A stretch of 64,000 nucleotides of DNA from JACSRF01 sp964504445 (GTDB lineage Bacteria; Chloroflexota; Anaerolineae; Promineifilales; Promineifilaceae): assembly GCA_964504445.1 (NCBI GenBank), contig CAZDEO010000005.1, positions 44,937 to 108,936 of the forward strand, read 5' to 3'. This document shows, one piece after another, positions 39,601-44,651 of this stretch (its first letter is position 1; every line of letters begins with the position of its first letter). The notes under the pieces were generated by a model. That model was not told where the DNA came from and made no database searches. It saw only the letters and a list, made by a program, of their open reading frames with translations. Both the position numbers and the translations under genes were made by a program.

Positions 39601-39907
39601 GACCTTCTCGCTGGTGATCACCAACACCGGTAACACTCTGGCTCCGCTGACGCTAACCCTCGGCGGGGCAGGGCTGGCTGCCCATGTGGCGCTGGACAGT
39701 TTTCCGCTGCCGCCGGGGATGGTGGCGGTGGTTCCGGTGCCGGTAACGGCCGTTGCTGCGGGCGAGTACACGTTGACGGGCATGGCCATGGGTGACGCGA
39801 TGCAGGTGGAAGATACGGCCGTGTTGACGGTAATAATTACCGACAATTCCCAACCACGCTTGCTGTACCTGCCCATTATCCGGCACCAGCCAACGGCGCA
39901 AAACTAG
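27632..39907 (+). CDS. Giant 4,091-residue secreted mosaic protein
   Basis: Signal peptide at residues 1-40. A transglutaminase-like domain (about 200-365) carries the His (342) and Asp (357) of the triad, but Ser272 stands where the catalytic Cys is expected (NSADQSSLL). A long Ala/Gly/Thr-rich region and NEW3/CARDB-like Ig domains follow (about 1250-1830). A linker (about 1835-1948) is built from short DNA repeats. Then come four roughly 265-residue units (about 1950-3005), each opening with a [RN]xEExHPxxxYNG-like block and containing QSWG and ITRTFSYEGLG motifs, probably carbohydrate-binding-type beta sandwiches. A VCBS/FG-GAP propeller (about 3007-3407; GDLNGDGIVELV) and more NEW3-type repeats (about 3490-4070) lead to a LYLPIIRHQ tail. 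A cell-surface adhesin or matrix protein is the likely role. ATG has GGAG upstream. Confidence 0.85.
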   Translation: MMHRSKVYRLASFMVVFSMFWHLLLPLGRLPGITAVAAAQPLQQDRSSETAMPMTETLATSSPLAISRVQSSYTAPGTVAITYTVHNTLSPVIIPPAPASPTITDTLAALDGFDPLRDPNTVRGVLLTSELTGFGSLTTVHPLADQQDNTLAWNLGDIAPLQSATAVLTLTLSTTPSNIELLDNGATAYGHTAGQMVSANAAPALVNPASFAQWLIWTLDADIYNAEMLAQAGQLGHDPAQLFAYVQSLGYELYDGSLRGTRGTLWSAAGNSADQSSLLIAMLRASGIPTRYRYGTLSQTDAQTLLASMFPAPTQYVGRLEESLATADPVNDPTLIAQAQDHWWVEAYLDDGWVDLDPSFPTAQIGDSFATPANDGTDRLAELPDATRHKVTIRLKVEDYYPLNLGQSGLDYSYPLSHTFRTVELVAEPVAFSHLVHTDNQGGLVFANTIHTYTPYLLIGEREIFGEPYQDILTNFPLGSVFHTAAWLQFDLTAPNGETATYEREIVDKIGYEARVNGGNTNVTLAGDNARLVSDFDVYTTGFWPNTVPETAVTQAKAAALAQSAALQAANLRLQELAALPELTQAEQNEVAALRARSQENTARLLGNLGLSFAEMSDRMVSETSAGLFIKAYYAAPRLIITGVKPNDGAGDFSMDLRNTAVRAIPFPGQAADAATGFNIAKGFIESGIEGRTLENSTGQPVLTTARISAAAQEQGIPPVYLASDNLNLLDQLDLSEQANARITSATAAGKLVIIPVTRVQIDGGEHIGWWEIDPTSGETIGVIENGLHGALLEYLGTIEFLYSGGALTDFIMGMTAYLFGFIADRLDKAIGDGTFDQDHYDWMIGTYATTLTCVGAAASGSGYLFCGTGAAGAAVGAAGGSAPLDPFAWGQEAAKALLARLVDHDPPLPNTWLALDVFDPAVQNVATATLPIAATLPTGSLSANLTTDFAVVSGTLSASYASPGAAYQYHALTIANGDLQDGDGVLIGSGAIVAESGALAASAANNTLAGSGQMAFYAAALPAIGNGAHFASAQADLTGSNLELALPDTAVTLNTTTYTGDFTIQTQAVTVNGSGPLAAANHAASATLSGSDLAVTLGAASGTATLNGQLLDTSNGFALASYSGNVGLSDGGAAQQVTLDGTAVLFTLSANPSASATTPATAVTFTPAIASNFAANFVLTLTAPQGWTAVWDGNQATITPVSGAAAGEYAVTLTACPDSAPLVCQTAVHIITVQPFNGFTLFVQPDPLTTIPMGDVLADNLRPGSTNSGQAQVPGAAYTILLTNTANAAHTYDFTVSGLPAGWTLLANRAQGETSSSLTLPPGETGYLGLYVNPTGSQLPAPGTSHTIQVTAVSDTTAQQTANATFTMPAVPFNYVTVEPPVLYLTSTAVADIDLSIRNVGNAAGDFPVSARDTFAAIAVTSPLNGADGLVPGATTTQQATIASSDAPVGSVYPVFFDSPAPDGVYNQTATLIVQIVSQRAGQLFQAGRCSAGNRGYAAASVQGLGTAVQELESWCELGDCPLPLRDNVVAAAQEVAAYGEQIRYTTAAPGVSAAASQLAAAGDDAAILAALDGLVTAVTNLGDQVCEVEEHRPALRWNPFVDAILSGEDANYDLELSNLGTVETTYALSLTLPTGETAQSVTVPAGQTTTLPVPVTTPSNGYHLLEAVAVPTGPDVALLMNPDTRARLNVVDKFVQITAVSADPPFVDPGVSATILSVEIANIANVARSVVAATAVLAPDGSTQASLSPTLNLLSDNPRTYELGTIDTSGWAEGVYTVTVNLLDESSVLVPDGSGLGYLGVGQSLTAQMGSVPQLAPPGTVTVTTLITTTIQQWSMVNGQFPIVHALRQHNLYNAPYWQVAPSVNHQSSIANEEATAVGSPIQPETAVVEDLLPLAAEDVIRPLTYTPEEELSMANGQSPMTNEDAENLLTPLAIDNLLLTIDDLFFRIEQDDPAIAYTGSWSSHSLAQASGGTYWRNATAGNTAALTFNGDWLNLGFIGGRWGGYVDITLNGNPQGSFDLYRRDDNSPISLTFADLGVGPHTVTMTVSGTSNPFSSGTRVQLDYVDYWDGTPLGDGTFEETADRVLRSNGWTDVAYANASGGGYIRGGTATLWLPFDGDSFSYQAIAYNLGGKADLFVDGRYLDTIDLYHPNTAGNAITRTFSYEGLGAGSHLLQISTYRGQTTLDAFTTPGTAPFTDPDPAPTSINRYEEEHPAILYNGVPYTQTVQSWGRNSSALASDGQYLRSQTANDTIQFEFNGRWLTLGFIADRLSGQAEIFIDGVSQGVVDLYRREETAVSHFFPDLINSTHTVSVTVLGTSHPHASNSRVQLDFIDFGDGSGFDDGAFEEDDGRLFLNNNWTTISNANASSGNFIRHGDGNAWFYFEGDSFTYDALAYNLGNWTTLYVDGEHLDTVNLFDTNTLNNAITRTFSYDGLGNGRHLLQISSYRGQTTLDALTTPGNAPFTDPETAVVGITRFEEDHPAIRYNGVPYTQTAQSWSRVGNINSTRASDGQYIHSATMSDTISFDFESTWIGVGFATTRFGGQAEIAIDGDTVATVDLYTREEDTESIYFDGLSEGSHTITITVLGTRHPNATNSHIYLDYFDVWDGQPLPTGSFEEDDARLFYSNGWGQSSDGSASGGGFASSNSNVTAWFPFTGDSVTFHSWTAANYHSFELKIDGVSQGIFNNYRYAGGARPFSFSGLGDGAHVLELRQYRGVATADLFITPATGDHYELPPPSGIIRFEEDHPDLRYNGYPYETMPQSWGTQSSLNQSSGGYNVNTSTAGNTLSLDFTGTWVGAGFLSGGTIEIFIDGDSQGVYTTSNTIGGVTSLYFDDLISGTHTISITAVSGSLRPDFIEIWDGDPLEEGWYNADLDDYSGRFHYSGKHWWGQYQNQYAHQGDYVSQSLINANPNMWFTFVGNDLTLLGFNRNGATLDVTIDGQYMGQLDMTAVYSDQPITFHFPDLGEGPHSVHLYTRGFGRVDAFEVNPDGFYSYTPQVTWHDDSATEELDPALGTGFVSTIALGDLNGDGIVELVAPAQNGRLYIYRGDGQDAGDGTPIQWHTDLVGQAAEPALGDLDGDGTAEIIISGANGLFAFRHDGLLLWHDPDIQAHTGDSGGTFGWGGPTLGNLDDTPEPEIVIAASEDALYIVDHQGNILDSDVIGRWPSVPVLADMTGDGTLDIISAQGHTLNLYDYNANGLEILWTYTLTNTTFRSGVFGSPAVADLTGDGQPEIIINWGHVIEAFRADGSRLWSYETGDTNHFRPSPITVADVTGDGEINLITASAINAGFLIFDHMLMVLTKDGELVWQQTVADSSASASGVAAQDLTGNGVWEILWNGLGDGFLIIRGSDGKRLFNEPFTRSGTIMDYPTMGDVDGDGVADVVVAGREGIFVISHVGHWVDSRPLWNQHNYHVTNINDDWSIPAVQPNSWELHNSYRTQTPEQAPAPAYSVNVHYAAGIEQMTVLTPTISLPPTAVSPPIYTFSYRQEWYQPVITFSLVSEAADLQPGEVRQVAQGAVVTYTLPGGQNRLTLPPLYVTGAAIAELQPTTQTAVPGQTISYTLTLFNPAAVGDSYTLSISGLPSDWGVALPGSVIVPGDGETSLTLALTVPENADLHDYPFIVGVANGSGGVVQLGGMVVVQKGVAVAITAVDGNIAPLGQPISHTLTITNLEGADRTYALSAAGTPQVSLPPQVTVPANSSAAVALTATPLDSGAQPFTVQVVAGENGAQGSATAVIQGLGVAGVAVTLAPPIVETGPGSTAVFTVTLQNLGSSAQTFDLSHQLPQEWGGQFEADGQLVTAVFVASGVYNQADLTLRVTVPETAVAGTLPISVTATLPENPAVVGSASSEVIVTDFGVHVEILDTALQVAPADTAVWNVRLTNTGENDDTFTLLAAGLPVGADGAFSSETVTLAAGASTVVQYTAGPFTGALPQWYSFDVTAQSVGNTAVFSTDRVTFAIIGQENLVVAWQPASQTVTNTVTATFSLVITNTGNTLAPLTLTLGGAGLAAHVALDSFPLPPGMVAVVPVPVTAVAAGEYTLTGMAMGDAMQVEDTAVLTVIITDNSQPRLLYLPIIRHQPTAQN
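33134..33472 (+). repeat. Cluster of short CAATGG/CAATTG repeats inside the giant gene
   Basis: Four blocks (33134-33170, 33234-33254, 33371-33410, 33436-33472) consist of TCAATGG, CCAATG, TCAATTG and their complements in tandem. They encode peptides such as SMVNGQFPIV and SMANGQSPMTNE. They look like intergenic repeat elements that entered an interdomain linker in frame. Confidence 0.6.
33478..36640 (+). repeat. Four tandem protein-coding units of about 800 bp
   Basis: Units begin near 33478, 34256, 35060 and 35861. They share the order: EE(D/E)HPAI block, DG(Q/E)Y, REE, GTHT(I/V) and FEEDD block, then a ...GLG..HLLQIS.YRGQTTLDA ending. The fourth is the most diverged, and its second half lacks the RGQTTLDA ending. 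This indicates expansion by duplication. Confidence 0.7.
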
Positions 39908-39925
39908 AACCTGATGATTTAGCAG

Positions 39926-39959
39926 AGGCATCCGATTTCTTCTGAGAAATCGGATGCCT
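39926..39959. terminator. Hairpin after the giant gene, possible terminator
   Basis: A perfect 15-bp stem AGGCATCCGATTTCT with its complement (39945-39959) and a TCTG tetraloop, 18 nt after the stop. No U-run follows, so it may stabilise the 3' end rather than terminate. Confidence 0.5.
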
Positions 39960-40125
39960 GGATTCGATCCACGGCATCTTTCACCCTATCAAAGGGCACC
40001 CATAACCAGATTGGGACAACTCTGGGCATCGTTGCTTGCCATAGGCAGTGTGTACCTTTGTGGTTAGAAAATGCGCAACGGCCGTGAAAATGATAAAATC
40101 AGCTTTGCAAAGGAGGCGCAAAGCG

Positions 40126-40956
40126 ATGGACACGGGACGTTTGCAAGAAGCGGCATACCTTCGTGATGGGCAATACAAAGACTCCAATTATCTGGCGGCG
40201 CGGGCGCAACTGCACCAGCGATTCAGCACAGCCAAAATAGACTGGAACCATTGGATTTTTAACCAGATTGGGCTGGCGACCGGCGACCGGGTTTTAGAAT
40301 GCGGTTGTGGACCTGGTTGGTTGTGGCGCAGCAACTTAAAAGATGTTCCGGAATCTTGTCAAATTACTTTGACGGACCTTTCTCCGGGAATGGTGGCCGA
40401 AGCAGTGGCTGCTTTGGGCGACGCGCCACAAGATTTTCGCTTCCAGACGGCGGACATTCAAGACCTCTCTTTTGCGGATGCCTCTTTTGACCGGGTTATT
40501 GCCAATCATATGCTCTATCATGTGCCAGATATTGCCAGGGCGCTAGGCGAAGTACGGCGTGTTTTGCGGCCAGGCGGCCGTTTTTATGCCGTCACCAATG
40601 GGGATGACCATATGCGCGAACTGAAAGAGATGCGCCAAGATGCGCTGCACTATATTGGTCTGGGTGCTGAAGAATATCCCCCATTCGACCTCCCTTTTCG
40701 CCTGGAAAACGGTGCGGCGTTGTTAGAACCATTTTTTTCTGACGTGCAGTTGCTGCATTATGAGGATAGCTTGCTGGTGACGGAAGTGCAGCCACTAGTG
40801 GATTATGCTTTCTCATCCAGGGAAGCGCAGGCATTGTTAACCATTGACCGCCTGGCGCGCATTCGCCAGTTTGTGGCGGATCGCATGACGGCTTCTGGCG
40901 GTGCATTGCACATTACCAAAGCGGTGGGGATGTTCATAGGGGTAAAGAGAGCGTGA
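40126..40956 (+). CDS. Class I SAM-dependent methyltransferase
   Basis: A 276-residue protein with the Rossmann-type methyltransferase motifs: VLECGCGPGWL (motif I, about 56-66), LTDLSPGM (post I), and FDRVIANHMLYHVPDI, then LRPGGRFYAVT (motif III region). Methyltransf_11 is the closest family. The ORF is open from 40048, but ATG 40126 has AGGAGG 9 nt before it. The stop overlaps the start of the next gene by four bases (GTGA), so the two are translationally coupled. Substrate unknown. Confidence 0.85.
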   Translation: MDTGRLQEAAYLRDGQYKDSNYLAARAQLHQRFSTAKIDWNHWIFNQIGLATGDRVLECGCGPGWLWRSNLKDVPESCQITLTDLSPGMVAEAVAALGDAPQDFRFQTADIQDLSFADASFDRVIANHMLYHVPDIARALGEVRRVLRPGGRFYAVTNGDDHMRELKEMRQDALHYIGLGAEEYPPFDLPFRLENGAALLEPFFSDVQLLHYEDSLLVTEVQPLVDYAFSSREAQALLTIDRLARIRQFVADRMTASGGALHITKAVGMFIGVKRA

Positions 40957-41447
40957 TTGCTGCTGGTGAATTGGCGCCAGAGTTTGGGGCAACGGCCGTT
41001 TTCTCTCAGCGCCCCTTTTCTGTACAAGCCTGGCGGGGGCAGCCCATTCTATTCCTGTTTGTTGACTACCGCACCGCCTCTCAAACGCAAGACATTGCCC
41101 AGGCTTTGCGCCGGATTTATCCACAGCATACCACGGTGCTGCTGGTTATTGTTGTTGATTTGCACGGGGTACCCCGGTTGATGCGCGGCGTAGCTCAGGC
41201 CGCCATGGAAACCGCCCTGGGCAACGCTGCCGGGCAAATTCCCGAAGGGTATGATCCGGCTGACCAGCTTATGGTCTTGCCCGACTGGGATGGCAAAATT
41301 TGCCGCGCTTATGGCGTGCGGGAGGCAGGCCGGGAGATGGCGCTGGTGTTGGTGGATGGAAACGGCCGTGTTCACGCCACCTACCAGGGGCCCCAGGGGA
41401 GAGAGCAAGCCCTGACAATGGTCAGAGCTTTATTGAATAATACATAA
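40953..41447 (+). CDS. Thioredoxin-fold protein without the redox Cys pair
   Basis: A 164-residue protein that begins with GTG inside the end of the methyltransferase gene. The sequence has the peroxiredoxin/AhpC-TSA-like layout: an N-terminal GELAPEFGATAVFSQ strand, QPILFLFVDYRTA in place of the active-site strand, a central VLLVIVVDLHGVP, and DWDGKICRAYGVREAGREMALVLVDGNGRV as the C-terminal part. No CxxC or peroxidatic Cys occurs at the usual position, so redox activity is unlikely. A weak ribosome site fits coupling to the upstream gene. Confidence 0.65.
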   Translation: MIAAGELAPEFGATAVFSQRPFSVQAWRGQPILFLFVDYRTASQTQDIAQALRRIYPQHTTVLLVIVVDLHGVPRLMRGVAQAAMETALGNAAGQIPEGYDPADQLMVLPDWDGKICRAYGVREAGREMALVLVDGNGRVHATYQGPQGREQALTMVRALLNNT

Positions 41448-41509
41448 AGCCAGGGCCAAAACTGGAAATTCTCCAGCTTACGCCCCGGCCCCATAGAAAG
41501 GAGTAAATC

Positions 41510-42481
41510 ATGGAATACACGCAATTAGGAAGAACTGGTTTACAAGTAAGCCCCCTCTGTTTGGGAACCATGAACTTTGGTCCCCTCACCACTGAAGAGG
41601 ACAGCTATGCCATCATGGACAAGGCGCTGGAAATGGGCATCAACTTTTTTGACACCGCCAACGTCTATGGCTGGAAGCTGGGCGAAGGGGTGACGGAACA
41701 TATTATTGGCCGCTGGTTTGCCCAAGGAGGTGGGCGACGGGAAAAGGTGGTGCTGGCAACAAAGGTATATGGCCGTATGGGAGAATGGCCCAACGAATCT
41801 CGCCTCTCCGCCCTGCACATCAAGCGCGCCTGCGAAGACAGCCTGCGCCGCCTGCAAACCGACTACATTGACCTCTACCAGATGCATCACGTAGACCGCA
41901 ACACCCCTTGGGAAGAAATCTGGCAGGCCATGGAGCAGTTGGTGCGCGAAGGCAAGGTCCTCTATGTGGGCAGCAGCAACTTTGCCGGCTGGCACATTGC
42001 CCAGGCCAACGAAGCCGCCAAAGCGCGCCATTTCATGGGCCTTGTGTCTGAGCAGAGCCTCTACAACCTCAACGCCCGCATGGTAGAAATGGAAGTGATT
42101 CCTGCCTGTGAATATTACGGCCTGGGGTTGATTCCTTGGAGTCCCCTGGCGGGCGGCTTGCTGGGCGGCGTCCTCAAAAAAATCGAAGAAGGTCGCCGCG
42201 CCAATCAGCGCACCCAAGAACAGGTTGAAAAGCACCGGCTCCAACTTGAGCAATGGGAAGCCCTCTGTGCAGAGATGGGCGAAAATCCGGCAGATGTGGC
42301 CCTGGCCTGGCTATTGCACCAAAAAGCGGTAACTGCGCCCATCATTGGCCCGCGCACCATGGATCAACTTACTGGCAGCGCCCGCGCGCTGGAAATTCAG
42401 CTTACCGGGGAGCAATTAGAAAAACTAGACGAGATATGGCCCGGCCCTGGTGGCCCCGCGCCGGAAGCCTACGCCTGGTAA
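41510..42481 (+). CDS. Aldo/keto reductase
   Basis: A 323-residue AKR with the family start MEYTQLGRTGLQVSPLCLGTMN, catalytic Asp-Tyr (FFDTANVYG), catalytic Lys (VVLATKVYG) and the His in YQMHHVDRNTPWEE. The C-terminal GPRTMDQLTGSARALEIQL supplies the cofactor phosphate contacts. It reduces aldehydes or ketones with NADPH. GGAG precedes ATG. It resembles the YhdN/IolS-type bacterial reductases in overall layout. A second, divergent AKR lies at 43623-44561. Substrate unknown. Confidence 0.88.
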   Translation: MEYTQLGRTGLQVSPLCLGTMNFGPLTTEEDSYAIMDKALEMGINFFDTANVYGWKLGEGVTEHIIGRWFAQGGGRREKVVLATKVYGRMGEWPNESRLSALHIKRACEDSLRRLQTDYIDLYQMHHVDRNTPWEEIWQAMEQLVREGKVLYVGSSNFAGWHIAQANEAAKARHFMGLVSEQSLYNLNARMVEMEVIPACEYYGLGLIPWSPLAGGLLGGVLKKIEEGRRANQRTQEQVEKHRLQLEQWEALCAEMGENPADVALAWLLHQKAVTAPIIGPRTMDQLTGSARALEIQLTGEQLEKLDEIWPGPGGPAPEAYAW

Positions 42482-42494
42482 TAAACCTAAGAAT

Positions 42495-42526
42495 GGGGAT
42501 TGGAGGGAAGTGATTCTCCAATCCCC
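42495..42526. repeat. Short palindromic repeat, GATTGGAG family
   Basis: An 11-bp stem (GGGGATTGGAG 42495-42505 with CTCCAATCCCC 42516-42526). It shares the GATTGGAG arm with the hairpin at 24304 and the insert in uvrA. It lies between convergent genes. Confidence 0.6.
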
Positions 42527-42539
42527 AACCCCACTTTCC

Positions 42540-42908
42540 TCATCCTCCAACCCGCTTCACCGTGTACCCTAGCTTTTGCAGCTCGGCCACAATGGGGTCG
42601 CGGTGTTCCCCCTGAATTTCAATAACGCCATCCCGGAGGGTGCCGCCACTGCCACATTTGCGCTTGAGGTCTTTGGCCAGCTCTTTTAGCCTGGCTTCTG
42701 GTAAGGGGAGGCCGGTGACGGTGGTGACGCCTTTGCCTTTGCGCCCTTTGGTTTCCCGGCCTACGCGCACGATGCCATCCCCCTTTGGGGCATTTTGTAC
42801 GGTCGTTTTCTGCTGGCGGCAGGTGCATTGGGCAATGGGTTGGCGGCAGGTGGGGCACATTTCGCCCCAGTCGGTGGAGTAAACGAGTTTCCCTTTGCGA
42901 GAATTCAT
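42540..42908 (-). CDS. SUI1/YciH-family translation initiation-factor-like protein
   Basis: A 122-residue protein. The C-terminal half (about 55-120) is a SUI1 domain: KGVTTVTGLPLPEARLKELA, KRKCGSGGTLRDG and VIEIQGEHRDPIVAELQKLG. The N-terminal part has a small Cys cluster (CPTC, CTC) that may bind zinc, common in the bacterial YciH group. These proteins resemble eukaryotic eIF1 and may act at the ribosome, but the bacterial role is not settled. AAGGAGGT precedes ATG 42908. It begins 22 nt after the downstream end of the next gene on this strand. Confidence 0.88.
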   Translation of the reverse strand: MNSRKGKLVYSTDWGEMCPTCRQPIAQCTCRQQKTTVQNAPKGDGIVRVGRETKGRKGKGVTTVTGLPLPEARLKELAKDLKRKCGSGGTLRDGVIEIQGEHRDPIVAELQKLGYTVKRVGG

Positions 42909-42930
42909 CTTCTGCTACCTCCTTTGCGGG

Positions 42931-43617
42931 CTACCAAATGCCGGGTAACAACCGATAGCGGGTTTGGCGGGCGTAGGCTTGATAGCCAGGCAACTCTGCC
43001 TGGAGTAAATCGTCTTCCAGACGGGTACGCAGCACCAGGGCAACACACAGCCCCAGGCCAGGGAGCAGTGCCCACAGCGCATTGAGCATGAAAGGAAAGG
43101 CCAGCGCCGCCCACAGGCTGCTGGCGTAAGCGGGATGGCGCACGATGGCATAGGGGCCATTGCTGACGACGGTTTGCCCCCGATCTTTTTGCACGCGCAC
43201 CACGGCCGAAAAGTAACGGTTGACCACCATGGCCCACACGGCCAGCCCGTAGGCAGCTGCCACAACCAGCGCGCCAACGTTCTGCACGGCCGTTGGCAAG
43301 GGAGGTGACCACCCCCAGCGATGATCCAACCCGGCTACCAGGGACATGAACGTGGGTCCGATGATGCCGACGATGCTTACCAGCCAGCGGTCTGCTGGCG
43401 GTGTCCCCTCGGCACTGGTAAATTGCGCCCGCTCCCGCAGTAAGTCTGGATTTTTGAACCAGGTGATGATGCGGCTGCCAAAAGTAGCCAGCAGCAGCAG
43501 GGCAGTGTAGACCCAGGCCATCGGCCACTGCACGGTGCCCGCCGCAATGAAGAGCATGGCTGGCACCAGGAGGAGGTACAAAAAAAAGCCCACCAGGGCG
43601 CGGACCAGGTTAGACAT
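42931..43617 (-). CDS. Isoprenylcysteine carboxyl methyltransferase-like membrane protein
   Basis: A 228-residue protein with five or six membrane segments. The C-terminal signature VVSNGPYAIVRHPAYASSLW (about 149-168) and RTRLEDDLLQAELPGYQAY (about 197-215) are those of the ICMT/PEMT-like membrane methyltransferase family. It should use S-adenosylmethionine inside the membrane; the target is unknown in bacteria. The ribosome site GGGGAG overlaps the stop region of the upstream aldo/keto reductase gene, only 5 nt away, so they are one unit. Confidence 0.85.
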   Translation of the reverse strand: MSNLVRALVGFFLYLLLVPAMLFIAAGTVQWPMAWVYTALLLLATFGSRIITWFKNPDLLRERAQFTSAEGTPPADRWLVSIVGIIGPTFMSLVAGLDHRWGWSPPLPTAVQNVGALVVAAAYGLAVWAMVVNRYFSAVVRVQKDRGQTVVSNGPYAIVRHPAYASSLWAALAFPFMLNALWALLPGLGLCVALVLRTRLEDDLLQAELPGYQAYARQTRYRLLPGIW

Positions 43618-43622
43618 GGCGT

Positions 43623-44561
43623 TTACTCCCCTTGCACGATGGCGTTTACGGCCGTTATCTCCTCCGGCGTAAGCGCCCAGGCAGCGGCTTTGGCGTTGGC
43701 TTGTAGGTGTTCCAACTTCGTCAGCCCAGAAATGACGGAGCAGACGGTGGGTTGCGCCAGCAGCCAGGCGTGGGCCAGTTCCGCCATAGTGTGTTCCCGC
43801 TCTGCAGCCCAGGCAGTTAGCTTTTCCACAATGGTGTAGTTGGCGTCGGTCATGTAGCCTTGCACGTAGCTGCTGCGCTCGCCCCGTGAACCAGCCGGGG
43901 CGCCTTCGTCCCGGCGGTATTTGCCGGTGAGAAAGCCGCCCGCCAGCGGGAAGTAAGGGATGAAGCCCACGTTATGTTCCTGGCAGTAGGGGATGACTTC
44001 TTTTTCTACGTCACGCTCTAGCATGTGGTAATGCGACTGCACGGTGACAAAAGATGCCCAGCCCTGGAATTCCGCCAGCAGATTGGCTTTGGCCAGTTGC
44101 CAGGCGGTGTAGGCGGACGCGCCAATGTAGCGCACCTTGCCGCTGCGCACCAGGTCGTCCAGAGCGCGCATGGTTTCGGCGATGGGGGTGGTGGCGTCCC
44201 AGCGGTGCATCTGGTAGAGGTCGATGTGGTCGGTTTGCAGGCGGCGCAGGCTGGCCTCTACACCGTTCATGATGTGGTAGCGGGATGCGCCGTAGTCGTT
44301 GGGCCCGTCACCGGTTTTGAAGTAAACCTTGGTACCGACGACGAAGCGGTCCCATTTGCCTTGCAGGGCGACGCCGAGGCTGGTTTCGGAACGACCGTTT
44401 TGATACACATCCGCGGTGTCAATGAAGTTGATGCCTAAATCCAGGGCCGCATCAATGACGTCGTTTACGCCGGCCTGGTCCAGAGGGCCACCAAACTGGT
44501 TGGTCCCTAGGCCAATAATCGAAACGCGCACGCCACTGTAGCCAAGTTGACGATATTCCAT
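43623..44561 (-). CDS. Aldo/keto reductase
   Basis: A 312-residue AKR with MEYRQLGYSGVRVSIIGLGTN at the start, catalytic FIDTADVYQNGRSE (Asp, Tyr), VVGTKVYFK (Lys) and YQMHRWDATTPIAE (His). The C-terminal SVISGLTKLEHLQANAKA gives cofactor contacts. It resembles the NADP-dependent MocA/YajO-type reductases. GGAG stands 8 nt before ATG 44561. It leads directly into the ICMT-like methyltransferase gene. Substrate unknown. Confidence 0.88.
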   Translation of the reverse strand: MEYRQLGYSGVRVSIIGLGTNQFGGPLDQAGVNDVIDAALDLGINFIDTADVYQNGRSETSLGVALQGKWDRFVVGTKVYFKTGDGPNDYGASRYHIMNGVEASLRRLQTDHIDLYQMHRWDATTPIAETMRALDDLVRSGKVRYIGASAYTAWQLAKANLLAEFQGWASFVTVQSHYHMLERDVEKEVIPYCQEHNVGFIPYFPLAGGFLTGKYRRDEGAPAGSRGERSSYVQGYMTDANYTIVEKLTAWAAEREHTMAELAHAWLLAQPTVCSVISGLTKLEHLQANAKAAAWALTPEEITAVNAIVQGE

Positions 44562-44589
44562 CTATTTGCTCCTTTGTGGATGACGGTTA

Positions 44590-44642
44590 CAGGTTACAAG
44601 TTGCATATTACATTTTACAGGCAATCGGCAACTTGTAACCTG
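44590..44642. repeat. Short palindromic repeat, TGTAACCTG family
   Basis: A 15-bp inverted repeat (CAGGTTACAAGTTGC 44590-44604 with its exact complement 44628-44642). The same wording appears at 58886-58921 and 54774-54790. No other feature lies in this gap. Confidence 0.65.
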
Positions 44643-44651
44643 CAATCTGCT

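Noticed and set aside
40953..41447. Peroxiredoxin activity
   Set aside because: The thioredoxin-like fold lacks the peroxidatic or CxxC cysteines.
24304..42526. Recurring short palindromes as a CRISPR array
   Set aside because: Copies are far apart and irregular, with no spacers between them and no cas genes.
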